A stretch of 64,000 bases of DNA. Origin: Cephalotrichum gorgonifer (lineage: Eukaryota; Ascomycota; Sordariomycetes; Microascales; Microascaceae). The DNA is taken from the NCBI GenBank assembly GCA_900312665.1, contig ONZQ02000006.1, forward strand, positions 124,001 to 188,000, given 5' to 3'. Shown piece by piece: positions 34,266 to 45,333 of this stretch. Position 1 is the first letter of the stretch. Every line of letters starts with the position of its first letter. A program made the position numbers and the translations under genes. Below the pieces are notes generated by a model. The model saw nothing but the letters and a program-made list of their open reading frames with translations, had not been told where the DNA came from and ran no database searches.

Positions 34266-35720
34266 GATTTCTCGCGAGGGTGATTGTTCCGAACCTAAGT
34301 TGTTTCCAGGGAAGGGGGGGAGGGGGGCGGAGGGGAGGGATTTGGATAGGCTTTATTCCGCATGAAATAGCCCATAATAGTTCCTCGTAGTGGTGTTGGA
34401 CTCTTCGTTGTTGGCCTAAGTGGGGAGCAATTTGCCGTGGGCCACAGCCGCTCCCCGCATTCCAGATCCGTCCTAGTGGGCTGTAGGCGTCGCAACAATG
34501 GAGCCGATGCTTTGAGGGCCACCGTTCTGGAAAGTGCCGCGGTAGACTGACCGAGGTTTGAACATCCATCCATGGGAACCAACATCCATGTGGGGGAAGC
34601 TACTACAATGAGTCGGGAAACTTCCGATTATTCCAAATGTTGGTAAACCAGGTGGGTGCCTCGTCATCGACCCCGCATTGTTCCTGGCGCATTCCCCGCA
34701 TGCACCCTCAATGCGGCTTTTGGGCTCATCAGGCCTTGGGGTTGTCGGTTCTTTCGCGTCGCCATCGCTCGAGGACATCCGGGTCAAGGAAGGGCTGAGG
34801 AGTATCGCTAGAATTAAAGGGCGTGACGGTTTCTACATAATATATGAGCCCGGAACCTTATCTTGCCTGAGAGAAACTGGCAATCGAACGGGAGGCATAC
34901 CCTGTGCAGTTTGCTTCCTTTTCGCCCCTGGAAGGGCGAAGCGTACTTCATTTTTAGCGCGGGGTGTCTCAGTGTATGGCTTCCCGGGAGTCCATTCGGT
35001 AGTTGCTTTGAGATAGAACTTCCCCGCCTTGGAGTTGGACGGGATCGGTGGCGACATGGCTCAATTAGCGCGAGTGGCCCTTAGAGGGGCGAACATGAGA
35101 TTTTACAGGCAGGAACAAAAAGAGACGAGAGGGTTTCAATGCGAAATCCGAGAAACTACCAGCTCGGCCACTCTGCACAAAGGCTATTAGAAGTATGCTC
35201 TGTTTCGGGCCAGCCGGGTCGCAGTGGAGCTTATACCTAAGCTACGAGTACCTATAACAGGGTCTTATCCAGCCGATTGGGGGACACGCCAGAACCGACG
35301 GTGAATTAAGAGCACGGCAATATTGGGTTGATGATTTCGGTGTACGTGAGTTCGGCGTTGGGTTGTTGTTGACGTCCTCCACTCATCCTTCCTCTTTGAT
35401 ATTAGATTGTAGCAGAAATAAACTCAGGATCTCTCCATGGTCTCTGGAAGAAAAGCAAAGGTCACGTGGAAATTCTTCCTCGGTTCCACAACAGCCATCA
35501 GCTGTCAGTCTAGGAAAAACACTGGGTTTGTCAGCTGTCAGTGCTATCCGCATCAGTCGGTGTGACACAGAAAAAGCACGACCCCCATATTGACGTGCGC
35601 CCTCCGCCACCAACCTCTCCCACATTTCCTAAACCCCGCTCAATTTCCCTCCGTATTTCGGCCGATCTCTCTCCACCACCATCAGCAAACTCAGCCAACT
35701 CAGGAATTGGCTCCGCGACA
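34266..35720. other. Divergent intergenic region, ALDH and Zn2Cys6 gene
   Basis: Shared upstream region of two divergently transcribed genes. Weak short frames only. The final 250 bp are CT-rich, leading to the Zn2Cys6 gene. Confidence 0.45.
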
Positions 35721-35730
35721 CCGGCGCCGG
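35721..35730. promoter_or_regulatory. Perfect Leu3-type binding site CCGGCGCCGG
   Basis: Matches CCGGNNCCGG, the everted CGG repeat bound by Leu3 dimers in yeast. It lies 98 bp before the start codon of a Leu3/PrtT-like Zn2Cys6 regulator, so it may mediate autoregulation. Confidence 0.45.
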
Positions 35731-35828
35731 TCCCGCGCAATCAAGTGTCGGCAGTATCAATCGCCGGAATTTACGACTGGACCTGCAACCCCCACCCCCA
35801 ATTCGCCGGTACGCGTTCGCCATTGTAG

Positions 35829-38374
35829 ATGGACGGTTCCCCCGTGTCTGCTGGCGGCGGCGGGGTAACGCCAGCAAGCCCAACTAGCCCGCTGAGCTCT
35901 CGCCATGGCGCGCATCCCCCGCCTTCCAAGAGGAAGCGAAGCATGCCTGGCGCCGATAGCAGCGCCGGCAGCGGAAACGAAGAGGATCTCGAGGCTGGGA
36001 AGAAGCGCCAGCCCGGCGTGAAGCGCGCCTGCAACGAGTGTCGTCAACAGAAGGTGAGTCACGCCCTATGCCCGCCCGCGTCTATTCCTACCCGCGTCTA
36101 TGCGTACCCACGTCCATACCTACCTGCGAGCCGCTGGAAGCGCGAGAATCACCTATCGTTCAATCAGCCTTTCCCCCCCTTTCTATTGTACTTGTCGTAG
36201 AGGGTACTGCTTCCGCCTGGATTAGTAGCTGACGGGTATCTCTTATTCACCAGCTTCGGTGTGACGTATCTCAAGAACCCTTCCAGAGCTGTTCCCGCTG
36301 CCGCCGCCTAAAGCTAGACTGCAAGATTGAATCGAATTTTAAACGCATAGGCAAACGTAGCAAGCATGCTGAGATGGAAAGGGAGATCGACCTCCTGCGG
36401 AGGAATATCCAACGGGCCAAAGCACAGGGCTTCGTCTTTGATGATGAGGATCAGCTGCAGTCCCCCGTCGCAAGCAGCTACTCCCACACGCGGAACCCTT
36501 CCCTGATGGGCTCTGATGAAGCAGTGTCTTCGCTTCTACATCTTAAGCGCGGGGGCGGTGGCTCCTACAGCATACCCCGCGTCACGCATGAATTGGACAC
36601 TGTTCGTCTCACCGACGAGGCGGTCAATCAACTCTTCTCGGAGTATTTCACCTTCTACCACCCCTTCCTCCCCTTCCTCAACCCAGCCCAGCCGCCAGAC
36701 CAATACGAGGCCCAGCATCCGCTTCTCTTCTGGTCCATAATCGCCGTCGCCGCTCGACGCTATCGGCCGAACCCGACCCTGCTCACGACCCTTTCCGGCC
36801 CTCTTATGCACCTCCTGTGGACGACCATAGGTGAGGTGCCGACTAGCTACTTCGTTGTCAAGGCCCTCTGCCTCTTGTGCAGCTGGCCGTTGCCTACGAG
36901 CACCACTTCTTCGGACCCGACCCATATCTTATGCGGTGTTATGACAAAGACGGCCACGATGATAGGCCTTCACCGCCCGAATCACAGCCAGGACTTCTCC
37001 AGGGTGTCGGTGGAGCTCAACCGCGAGCAGCTCCATGACCGCATCACGACGTGGGCTGTCTGCAATATCGTCGCCCAAAACATCGGTACCGCGTACGGCC
37101 AACCCGCGTCTACGCTGTACGACTGGACGCTAGCGACGAAGTCGAGCGGCGACGGTGACCAGGTGAACCTGTCGCCGGAACTGGAAGCGCGGGTACAGAT
37201 CGAGCGGTTCTGCGACAAAGTGTCCAAGGAGATGTACAGCAATGCCAGCGACCCCAGGGGCGTGGCCGGCGACGAGCACAGGGCCATGCTGATGAGGGTC
37301 TACCGCCGCGACTTCGCGGAGCTGCAGGCACCTATACTGTCTCAGCAGCTCGGCCCGGTCGTCAACCTCCACCTTCGGGCGGCCGGCCTCCATCTCCGAC
37401 TTGCCGGGTTCTTCGATTCGAGCACGACGCCCGGGTACATGGACGACCTGATGGGACTGTGGCGGGCGACAACGGCTTTCCTCGACGAGCTGCTCGAGGT
37501 CGAGAAAGTGACGTCCCCCCCTGAGACAGCGCGCGGATCCATCCTCCTATACGCCACCAACTACATACAGCAGATGCTCGTCGCCGCGGGGTTCGCCCTC
37601 CTCAAGCTACTGCGGTCGTTCTTCGCGAAGACCATAGACTTTGAACGCGGCCGTACACTCTTCCACCAGACCATCCAGGCCATCCGGGCGACCAGCGTCG
37701 CGCATAATGACCTCCAGTCGCGCCTTGCGGAGCTGATGGTCCAGATGTGGAATGGGGCGCGGGTGGGTGCGGTGCCCGATAGTGACTACGACATGACGGA
37801 CGAGTCCCCGATCCAGATAGATGACAGCTTGCAGCTCAAGGTGCGATGTCGCCACAGCATGAGTTTGGTCTTTGATTCGATCTGGCGCTGGCGGGAGGAG
37901 TACCAAGCTCTCGGCCGAGGTACTCTTGATGGTAAGTCTATGTGTCCCCTTTTCCCTAATTGCATTATTTCTTCTACCGTTCATCGAGTCTGGCAAACCG
38001 AACTAACATTGAGTTTCCTCCCCCCACTTCTAGCTCTCAAGCAGCCTACCAATCCCGACTCGGCAAACGAGTCCTCCGCGTCATCGTCTCATCTCGACAG
38101 TACCCTCATACCGCCCCACGGGCTCCACGGAAACACCACGAGCGGCGGCAATACCAGCGGAGGCAACAACGGCATGCTGGGCCCCGCTAACGGTGGGGGC
38201 CTGACTCCCGTGCCCTCGGGCCTCTCGGCGCCGGTCTCGAGCGCGCCGAGCATGATGGGCGGGATGGGATACGGCGGGGAGACGAACTACGACTTTTTCG
38301 ATCCGCAGCACTGGATGTTGGACGGGCTGGTGGACTTTACGTATAATTTCGCCCCGCCCCTGGAGGGGGCTTGA
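35829..38374 (+). CDS. Zn2Cys6 transcription factor, Leu3/LeuB/PrtT type
   Basis: Exons 35829-36053, 36254-37931 and 38034-38374 give 747 aa. The zinc cluster is split by the first intron: KRACNECRQQK then LRCD and CSRCRRLKLDCKI, giving the six-Cys pattern C-X2-C-X6-C-Xn-C-X2-C-X6-C. The basic linker FKRIGKRSKHAEMEREIDLLRR leads to a short coiled coil. The middle region (FFTFYHPFLPF, WSIIAVAARRY, MIGLHRPNHSQDFS, NIVAQNIGTAYGQPASTLYDWTL) matches the fungal-specific regulatory domain as I know it from Leu3/LeuB and PrtT. In those proteins it controls leucine/branched-chain or secreted-protease genes. The Gly/Asn-rich tail ends with an aromatic-acidic segment around DPQHWMLDG, plausible as activation domain. 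The second intron (102 nt) has no stop in frame. Confidence 0.85.
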
Positions 38375-40907
38375 ACTTCCTAGGAGAATGGCCGGGCTCC
38401 TGCCATGGGAGATTGCTAATGGATACGTAGCGCGAGGGAGAAAACTGGCATTCACATGGTATGTTCGATCTTCGTCTCACCCCTTTGGAAGATGTTTACG
38501 ACTCGAGGGATACTATTCTTTCGCCGTCGGCTTTTACACTCATCATAGTATAAAGGGGTGAGTTATTTTTCTTTTCTTAGTATACTGGGCATAGGGCCCT
38601 AGGGACCATAGGCGAACCGGCGTAAGGAGTGGAGTATATCATACCGCAATTTGAGGATGGAGGAGGGAGTGTAGGCTGGGAAATGGTGTAATGAGGCGAT
38701 GCGGTTTGATCTGTTGTATGATTATCAATTTCTAAAGGGTAGTTAGTGTAACATGAATTTGAAAAATAGTTGCTCCGTAGCAAGGGTAACAATGATCATG
38801 GTGGCCGCGGGAGGGTAATGGTGCGTAGGTACTCTATCCCGTGTACTACTACTCAGTGCCCCTCGACTCTCTCGCCTTCTCTTCCTATCGTGGTGTATTG
38901 TGCCCTGGTGCGCGGATCGCCCCGATGCCTCTGACGATCTCCGGTGGCACGACATAACACGACGTAGGATCTCGTTGGGCCCCCACCCGACGCACCCACC
39001 ACGCCGACGTCCCATCCCGATCGCCGTGGTGTCACGGTCAGAAAGCGGGAGCGGGACGCAGGTGAGGGCTCTCGCGTCGAGAGCTGTAGCTGACATTTTT
39101 CATCGTGCAGCCGGCTGGCCCCATGAAACACGCAACGATCCTTCTACCATCGAATCGAAGCAGCCTTCCCCCCCACACACTTCGTATTTCCTATCGCAGC
39201 TGCACGAGTCTGCATATGTTCCCCTCCAGAAGGCTCTGTCCCGGATCACCAACACTTTCGTCGTTGGCTCTTCCCCAGGCACGATCTAAATAGGGTGCAT
39301 CTTGCGGGGTCCAAAACAAGCGACAACAATGAAGAAGATGAAACGAGTTCTGGACCAACTGCCGGGGAAAGATCACTACTCAGTAGATTCTTCCAGACAT
39401 CCTCCCCCCCACCCGTCATCCCTTGCCCCCCTCTCCCTTTAAGCCCAAGTACCGTAGATATCGCGACCTCCTCTTTCTCCATCGTCGGAAACAGCCGTGT
39501 CAATGAAGAGGAGGCGCAATGACGGGTGGAGAGGAGGGGCGGCCGCAGAAAGGCCCAGTTCACAAGGCACAAACGCCTCCGATGGGCCACCAAGGCTGAT
39601 GGAGATAGGATAAGCCACGTTTCCAGTTTCGAGAAACTGGGTCCTGGGGGGCAGCGGGAGAGGAGAGGCGGAGGGGACTGGAAGGGACTGCAGCATGGCG
39701 CCGAGCCCCACTCCGCTCCGGAACCAGTAATCCGGTTGCCGTGATCAATGGCAATCCATCACCCACCTACTCCCAACTCCCAGCCCTGCGCGGCTATTTC
39801 TCAGCTCTGTGCTTACAGTCCCAGTTTTCCCAACTTCTCATCCTCCGCCAGGACCAAGCCGGCACCAACTTCATGGTCACACCCATTGAATAGCGCAGGT
39901 AGATCATTTCCTGGCTTCGTCCCAGGCACAAGTACCAAGCACGCGGTATTCGTCTGGGCGCAAGAACGTGGGGCAGAGACATGAGTGGCCGGAACTCCGC
40001 CCCCGACCCCGGCGAAGTGGGGTTGCCGGCGCTTAGAGCCTCCAGGCAATCGCAGGGGACCAAGTTGCGCGAGGAATGCCTGTCACCGCTCGCTGCAGTT
40101 AAGGATGAGTGTTACTGTCGGTTTCCCATGTTACCATCGGTTGCCAGTGCCAGTCGGCTGTCTGAGGTCGCATTCTCGCCCCCAGTTGCCCAGATACGAA
40201 CTTGCTTCCAACGGACGTCGGCTATTCTTAGCTGAACATTGCGCCGCATAGGAGTAGCTTTCAAGGCTATTATTATTGCTCAGTCTCTCATTTGGAACGC
40301 ACTATCGGCGTCCTTGAGCTCCAGGGATACGACCTGTTGGTCCAACGTACATAATCTAGCTCCCCCACTGATACGCCCGTATTCTTAAAATATTTCTCCG
40401 ATGAGCCAAGTCGGAATGCTTCCCCCCCTCTAACTCCGGGGCCAAGACCCGGGGGACAGCGGCTCGTCATTCCTGCTTCCAGAGTCAACATCCCACATGA
40501 CGCTCAAACCGCATCGTCCCGACCAAAACTTGCGGGCAACTGCACGCGATGCATCCCTCTCGCAACTCGCATAGCCGCCGGCCCTGTGAATAGGACCGCC
40601 CAATATTGGACCAGATTCCAATCAAAATCCAGTCTACACGCCACTAGTAGCCGCGGATGGACATCTGCCCCCCAATCCGGGAGGTTTACCCTCCCCCCCT
40701 TCCCTCTCGTCCGACGCGTCGACGCGGATGGCCGCCAAACCTGCGGCTATATTACCTGGAGTGGGAGCCTTGACTAGGATGAACATGAGGGTCGTTACTC
40801 GGCCCGGTATCTAGGGATGATGGTCCCGGGCGCTTAATCGTACGTCGTGGATGGGTTGCCGCCGGTGTGCCTTGGTGATGGCGGATCATTTTGGGGGGGA
40901 CCTGCGT
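38375..40907. other. Gene-poor region left of the assembly gap
   Basis: Begins with the 3' UTR of the regulator gene. Frames of 60-130 aa overlap on both strands without domains or consistent splicing. I see no gene I can support. Confidence 0.4.
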
Positions 40908-41209
40908 NNNNNNNNNNNNNNNNNNNNNNNNNNNNNNNNNNNNNNNNNNNNNNNNNNNNNNNNNNNNNNNNNNNNNNNNNNNNNNNNNNNNNNNNNNNNN
41001 NNNNNNNNNNNNNNNNNNNNNNNNNNNNNNNNNNNNNNNNNNNNNNNNNNNNNNNNNNNNNNNNNNNNNNNNNNNNNNNNNNNNNNNNNNNNNNNNNNNN
41101 NNNNNNNNNNNNNNNNNNNNNNNNNNNNNNNNNNNNNNNNNNNNNNNNNNNNNNNNNNNNNNCGGTGTGCCTTGGTGATGGCGGATCATTTTGGGGGGGG
41201 ACCTGCGTG
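40862..41209. repeat. Duplicated 45-bp edge flanking an assembly gap
   Basis: The sequence from CGGTGTGCCTTGGTGATGG to ACCTGCGT occurs on both sides of the N run: about 40863-40907 on the left and 41163-41207 on the right. The copies differ by one G in a poly-G run (7 versus 8). Confidence 0.95.
40908..41162. other. Assembly gap (255 N)
   Basis: Run of undetermined bases between the duplicated edges. Any coding frame reported across it is an artefact. Confidence 1.
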
Positions 41210-42447
41210 GCCCCCTTGCGGCAAGGGCCGTGCGATGAGCGGGGAAGCTTCCGTGTTAGCCTACTATCGCTCGTTCCGGTCCGGCGGTCGATACCGCCAA
41301 ATATCAGAAGCAGACTGGTGGCACGATACCACCAGGAACGAGAAGTTAACAGACCCCCCCCCCCCCCCCGGGCCCCTTTTCCTTTCCCTTCTTCCCCCGG
41401 TAAATGGAGCCGGTACCACCGTGACCCACCCGGACACCTGCCATTCTCGGCCCCCTACCCTCTTTCAGTCGTCGAGTGGGGCTTCTTCCGTGACCGCGAG
41501 GCACATTTCAGTAGCAACACCAGGCAGGCAACTCAACGGCCAGTCCAGGGGCCAGCTCATCCCCAAACTGCCCATCCCTGCCCCCCGGGCCCTTCCCTCC
41601 TCTCTTTTCCGTTAGTTCTACTCCCGGAGTACTATTGCCATTTTCAAGTTTTTGGGATGAGCCTCGTATTACTACGACCACTCCCTTTCTCCATTTTTCA
41701 CTCTGATACGCCATGCAAGGGAGACAGATAGACTCGCCCCCCCCCCTTGTCCCCCGGATAGGGCAAGAAGCACGGCGTTCCTGAAAATGTCTACCCCCTT
41801 ACCTTACTTTCTCATCAGTATCGTAATGTATTATAAACATTGCGACACGCAGGGGTCGGCAGTTCAGGGACCGGAGGTTGGTGAGGACTTGACGGCCCGC
41901 GCTCACATTCTTCCGGGTGTGAACCTGTCTGCGGTCATGCAAGGGAGAGCATCGGAGTATCGTCCCTTCCGTAGGAGGACTTGTGGTCTGGTCTGCTAAT
42001 ATGGGAGGGCGCTGTTACACATTAAGGTACTTCTACAAGCTTAGATGTGCCCTCGATGCCTGTACTCGACGGCACTTTGCAGAGCGAAGAGGCCCTCCTG
42101 GGGCACGCCCTTCCGCCTTGTCCCGTTCATCTTGGTGAGTGATGTAGTATTGTCCCAGGAAACAGATGGGTTTTCCGTCCGCGGCTCAAACCAGCAGCTA
42201 CCCTCAAGTACCACCCGCTTCCATTCCTCGGGCGCATTGATCTCCTTCGGTCTCATTCCTTGGGCACCCCCTCCTTCTTCGGTCCCATGGCTCTTTCATT
42301 CCTCGGACACCTCGATATATCCCCTCCGGTCCCATAACTACAGTCCCACGCCTTCCGTGATAATATACGAGGTAATTGAATGCGTACCGTGTGTAACGCC
42401 GGTAAAATGGTATCCAATTGCATGGGAAGACAAGTTCTGGGGCACCT
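41210..42447. other. Gene-poor region right of the gap
   Basis: Homopolymer C runs (about 41356-41370 and 41739-41747) and short overlapping frames. No supported gene. Confidence 0.4.
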
Positions 42448-43027
42448 CTAGATGCGGGCTGCGGCAAAGTGGTCTCCGCCCCAATCCTTGAACCATCCGG
42501 AGCCGAACTCTCGCACATCAAGGTAAGAAAGAAGACCTGTAAGAGTCCCTGCTTAACAGGGTGCGGGCAGTACCGCTTAAGCGCCCAGATGGCTTGATAA
42601 AAGTGATACGTCAACTTACGCCAGGCTTGGGGAAAGGCGGGATGATCTTGCTCATCGATCGGGAACATGAATCCTACTCGGGTCATTGCGTCTAGCGAGC
42701 GCATTACGCCTTGGACGGGCGAGCAGAAGAGGTCGCGTACGGTCAACAGCCGATGTACTCGTCCAGTGGGCGAATCACCATCGAGTTGGCCGCCATCAAA
42801 ATCCCAAGCGGCTAACGATATGCAGTTCCCGAAACGCTCCACAGCACGACGGCAGCCCACTCAGAGCCCAGGAAATGCGCCGGGGGGTTCGACTTGGCCC
42901 CCGAAGGCGGCCCGGCCGTGGAGATCGGCGAACGTAGTTCAAGATATTTCGCCTTGGGGGCTGGATAGATCTCCAGAGCCCAGGAAGGGAAGTGTAGAAA
43001 TCCCGCAAATACGACCAACCATGACAA
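42448..43027 (-). pseudogene. Possible gene remnant with a spliced C-terminal end
   Basis: On the minus strand GFMFPIDEQDHPAFPQAWR is followed by a GTAAGT donor (at about 42617) and a TTACAG acceptor. Splicing them continues the protein as RLLSYLDVREFGSGWF, then KDWGGDHFAAARI and a TAG at 42450-42448. This reads like a genuine C-terminus. Upstream, a frame ending WAAVVLWSVSGTAYR runs into TAG and then continues as LGILMAANSMVIRPLDEYIG, suggesting a nonsense change or an unseen intron. I do not recognise the family. It could be a live gene if introns lie elsewhere. Confidence 0.35.
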
Positions 43028-45333
43028 GTCCCGAAGTGCGGTCCGAGGTGGAGAATGGGCGTTTCAGCCACCGACCCCAGCGGCCCCCAGCTGAAGACCG
43101 CATGTATGTATGTATGTACTCTCAAAGACATCTACGAGTACAGAGTATTGACAACACGCATAGGGGCTTCCAATACGAGGAAATCGTACGCAGGTATGAG
43201 CGCAACGTGCATACAGACATTAATGGAAAGAGGATGAGAGGCGGGAAGTGGGGAGGCTCGTCTGGCAGACAAACCTTGCACGTCCCTGAAAGCCCCTGAA
43301 AGCTTCGGCCCGGACGGTCCTCTCCTGTGTGCCGAGATCTGGTAATATCGCGCTTGTCTTGATAAATGAGACGGTATCGGGGCGATGCAATGCCCGTAGC
43401 GAGGCCACTGGAGGCGCAGGAACCTCGGGACCGGGGGGGGAAAGTCGTGGAGAGCGGGAGAGAAAGCCGGTAGGGGCGTGAGGCCAACATTCCTAGGTGG
43501 CCGATATAGATTGCCCCCAGGGTTGACAGGTCCTAGGTACAAGGGTCGGTGCTTACCCTGGCTATATTGCGGTCTTCAAAAGCACAGGGGTCGTCGTAGG
43601 TGTACTTTTACGAAAAAGTGAAGGTGACAGCGAAGTGATAATATCGTGATGGCGGGCCCGAGTAGACTAGGCCGGATGAAGTGTACAAGTTCAGTATGTG
43701 GTATCGAACAAGGATAGCGGCAATATCGGCTGAGAAATAAAATCAAGAAGAAGAGGGGGAAGAAAAAAAAAAAAAGAACATCACTCATCACCTGGCCAGA
43801 AATTGGGCAAGGAGAACGAGTGACAAGGCAACCGAACGGGGGGGGCAGGGCGCAGATGCAGATGTGAAGTTGACGCGCGCGTAGTCTGGTGTGAGGGGGA
43901 GGTTATCACATTGGCCCTGATGCCCCACAGGGGCCACTTATACTTCCCGGCCGCCCAATCATTATCGTTTTCTCCGGCGACCCCCTGGTCACAGGCGACC
44001 CGACAGTCTGGTTCAGACGGACGGCAAGTGGATAAGAGTGGTCCGTGACAGCCACATTGCATAAGGGTGTCTTGGCAGAAACCTGATTCGTCCTCACAGT
44101 CAAGGTCACTGTATACTTCGTAACATTTGGACTTCGTGCGGCGCAAGTGGGTACGATCTCTTTCTCCCGTCTTTGCTTTTTTTCGACTCTTCCGGGTTCG
44201 AAGAATGAGTACTAGAACGGGAGAAGTGGTTCGTCGAAGTGGCGGGGGTTAGTGATACGTACCAGTACACGGGAACAAGCCAAGTATAACGACCATGTTT
44301 ACTAGCCAGTTCCATGCCCAATTTGAATGTGGCTTAAAGGCCGAACTCCTAAGCGAGGTAGGCTAGTAGTGTCCTAATTTGCTCTCTCTTGGACAAGTGG
44401 ACTTGTCCAGCCGACATAATCTATGGATAACGTTGGGGTGGCCCTAACGTTTGGCGAACCTTCAACCCTTATTATTGGCACTTGCATGAACGAAGGGCGC
44501 AACGCGCATAACTAACATGGTGCACTAATACACACTTATTGGGCAGAGGAACTCGGCACGCGAAAAAAAAAAAAAAAAAAAACGAACAATATCGACTTCG
44601 GAGCATCAGAGAGGAACCTCTTCGTATGTTACTTGTTGTCCTGCAGCCATGGCCGCGTCTTTCGTATGTACTGTTACTCGGGCTGAATTTGACAATGCTT
44701 GTACATACCCCTCACAACACTCTGGTCTCTCTGCAGGCCTGGAAAGATTGCTGATGCGGATGGACGTGTTCAACCGGTTCAACAGGATGGTGTTACTTCT
44801 ACTTCGGGGAGGCAATGGCTAGGGTGTTCAATACGTAGATAGATATGAAAGGCCGAGACGCGAGGAGACGTGGCGCTAGGGCGTTATTGCCTAGACGGCC
44901 GTTGTGAAAATGGGATGACGGCCGTCAGTCATGTCGAAGGGTCCACTGTGGGGTCTCTCCGCTTCCCGCTGCCACCTCCGCCGATCCCAATGCGAACAAC
45001 ACATCCCTCGATACCATGATGACCCGCTTCCCTTCACGTTGATCCGTTCCGTGTCTCCCTGGTCAGTTGCTGTTGCAAGAAATACAAGCTTTACGAGCAC
45101 TTATTTGTACCCGAACAGCTTAGGGTGTGCCAGGTAGGGATGTAGGTTCTTGTATCCTCGATGCGAGTACCTAAGTGGCACTTGTATTACTACCTGTACA
45201 ATGCACATCTTATTCTAGAGCCCCAGCTGAGGGTGAAGCTACTCGTAGGGACATTGCTGGAGTACAAGTCTACTTTTTTGGCAGGTGGGAGGAGGGGCAC
45301 GAGTTAAATGTGCAGATCATGACTACTTGTATG
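43028..45333. other. Gene-poor region
   Basis: No supported gene. Contains a tetranucleotide run (ATGT-type, about 43101-43114), an A run at 44564-44582 and a 20-bp palindrome at 44390-44409. Confidence 0.4.
44390..44409. promoter_or_regulatory. 20-bp perfect palindrome
   Basis: TGGACAAGTGGACTTGTCCA is a perfect inverted repeat of nine bases around a 2-bp centre, the form expected for a dimeric regulator site. The nearest downstream gene on the plus strand starts at 48500. Confidence 0.4.

Noticed and set aside
40847..41731. Plus-strand frames of 254-294 aa crossing the N run
   Set aside because: Most residues are undetermined because they span the assembly gap; flanking parts show no domain.
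42667..43299. Plus-strand frame of 210 aa
   Set aside because: Composition is Arg/Pro/Ser-rich without domain; it is antisense to the more protein-like minus-strand reading.
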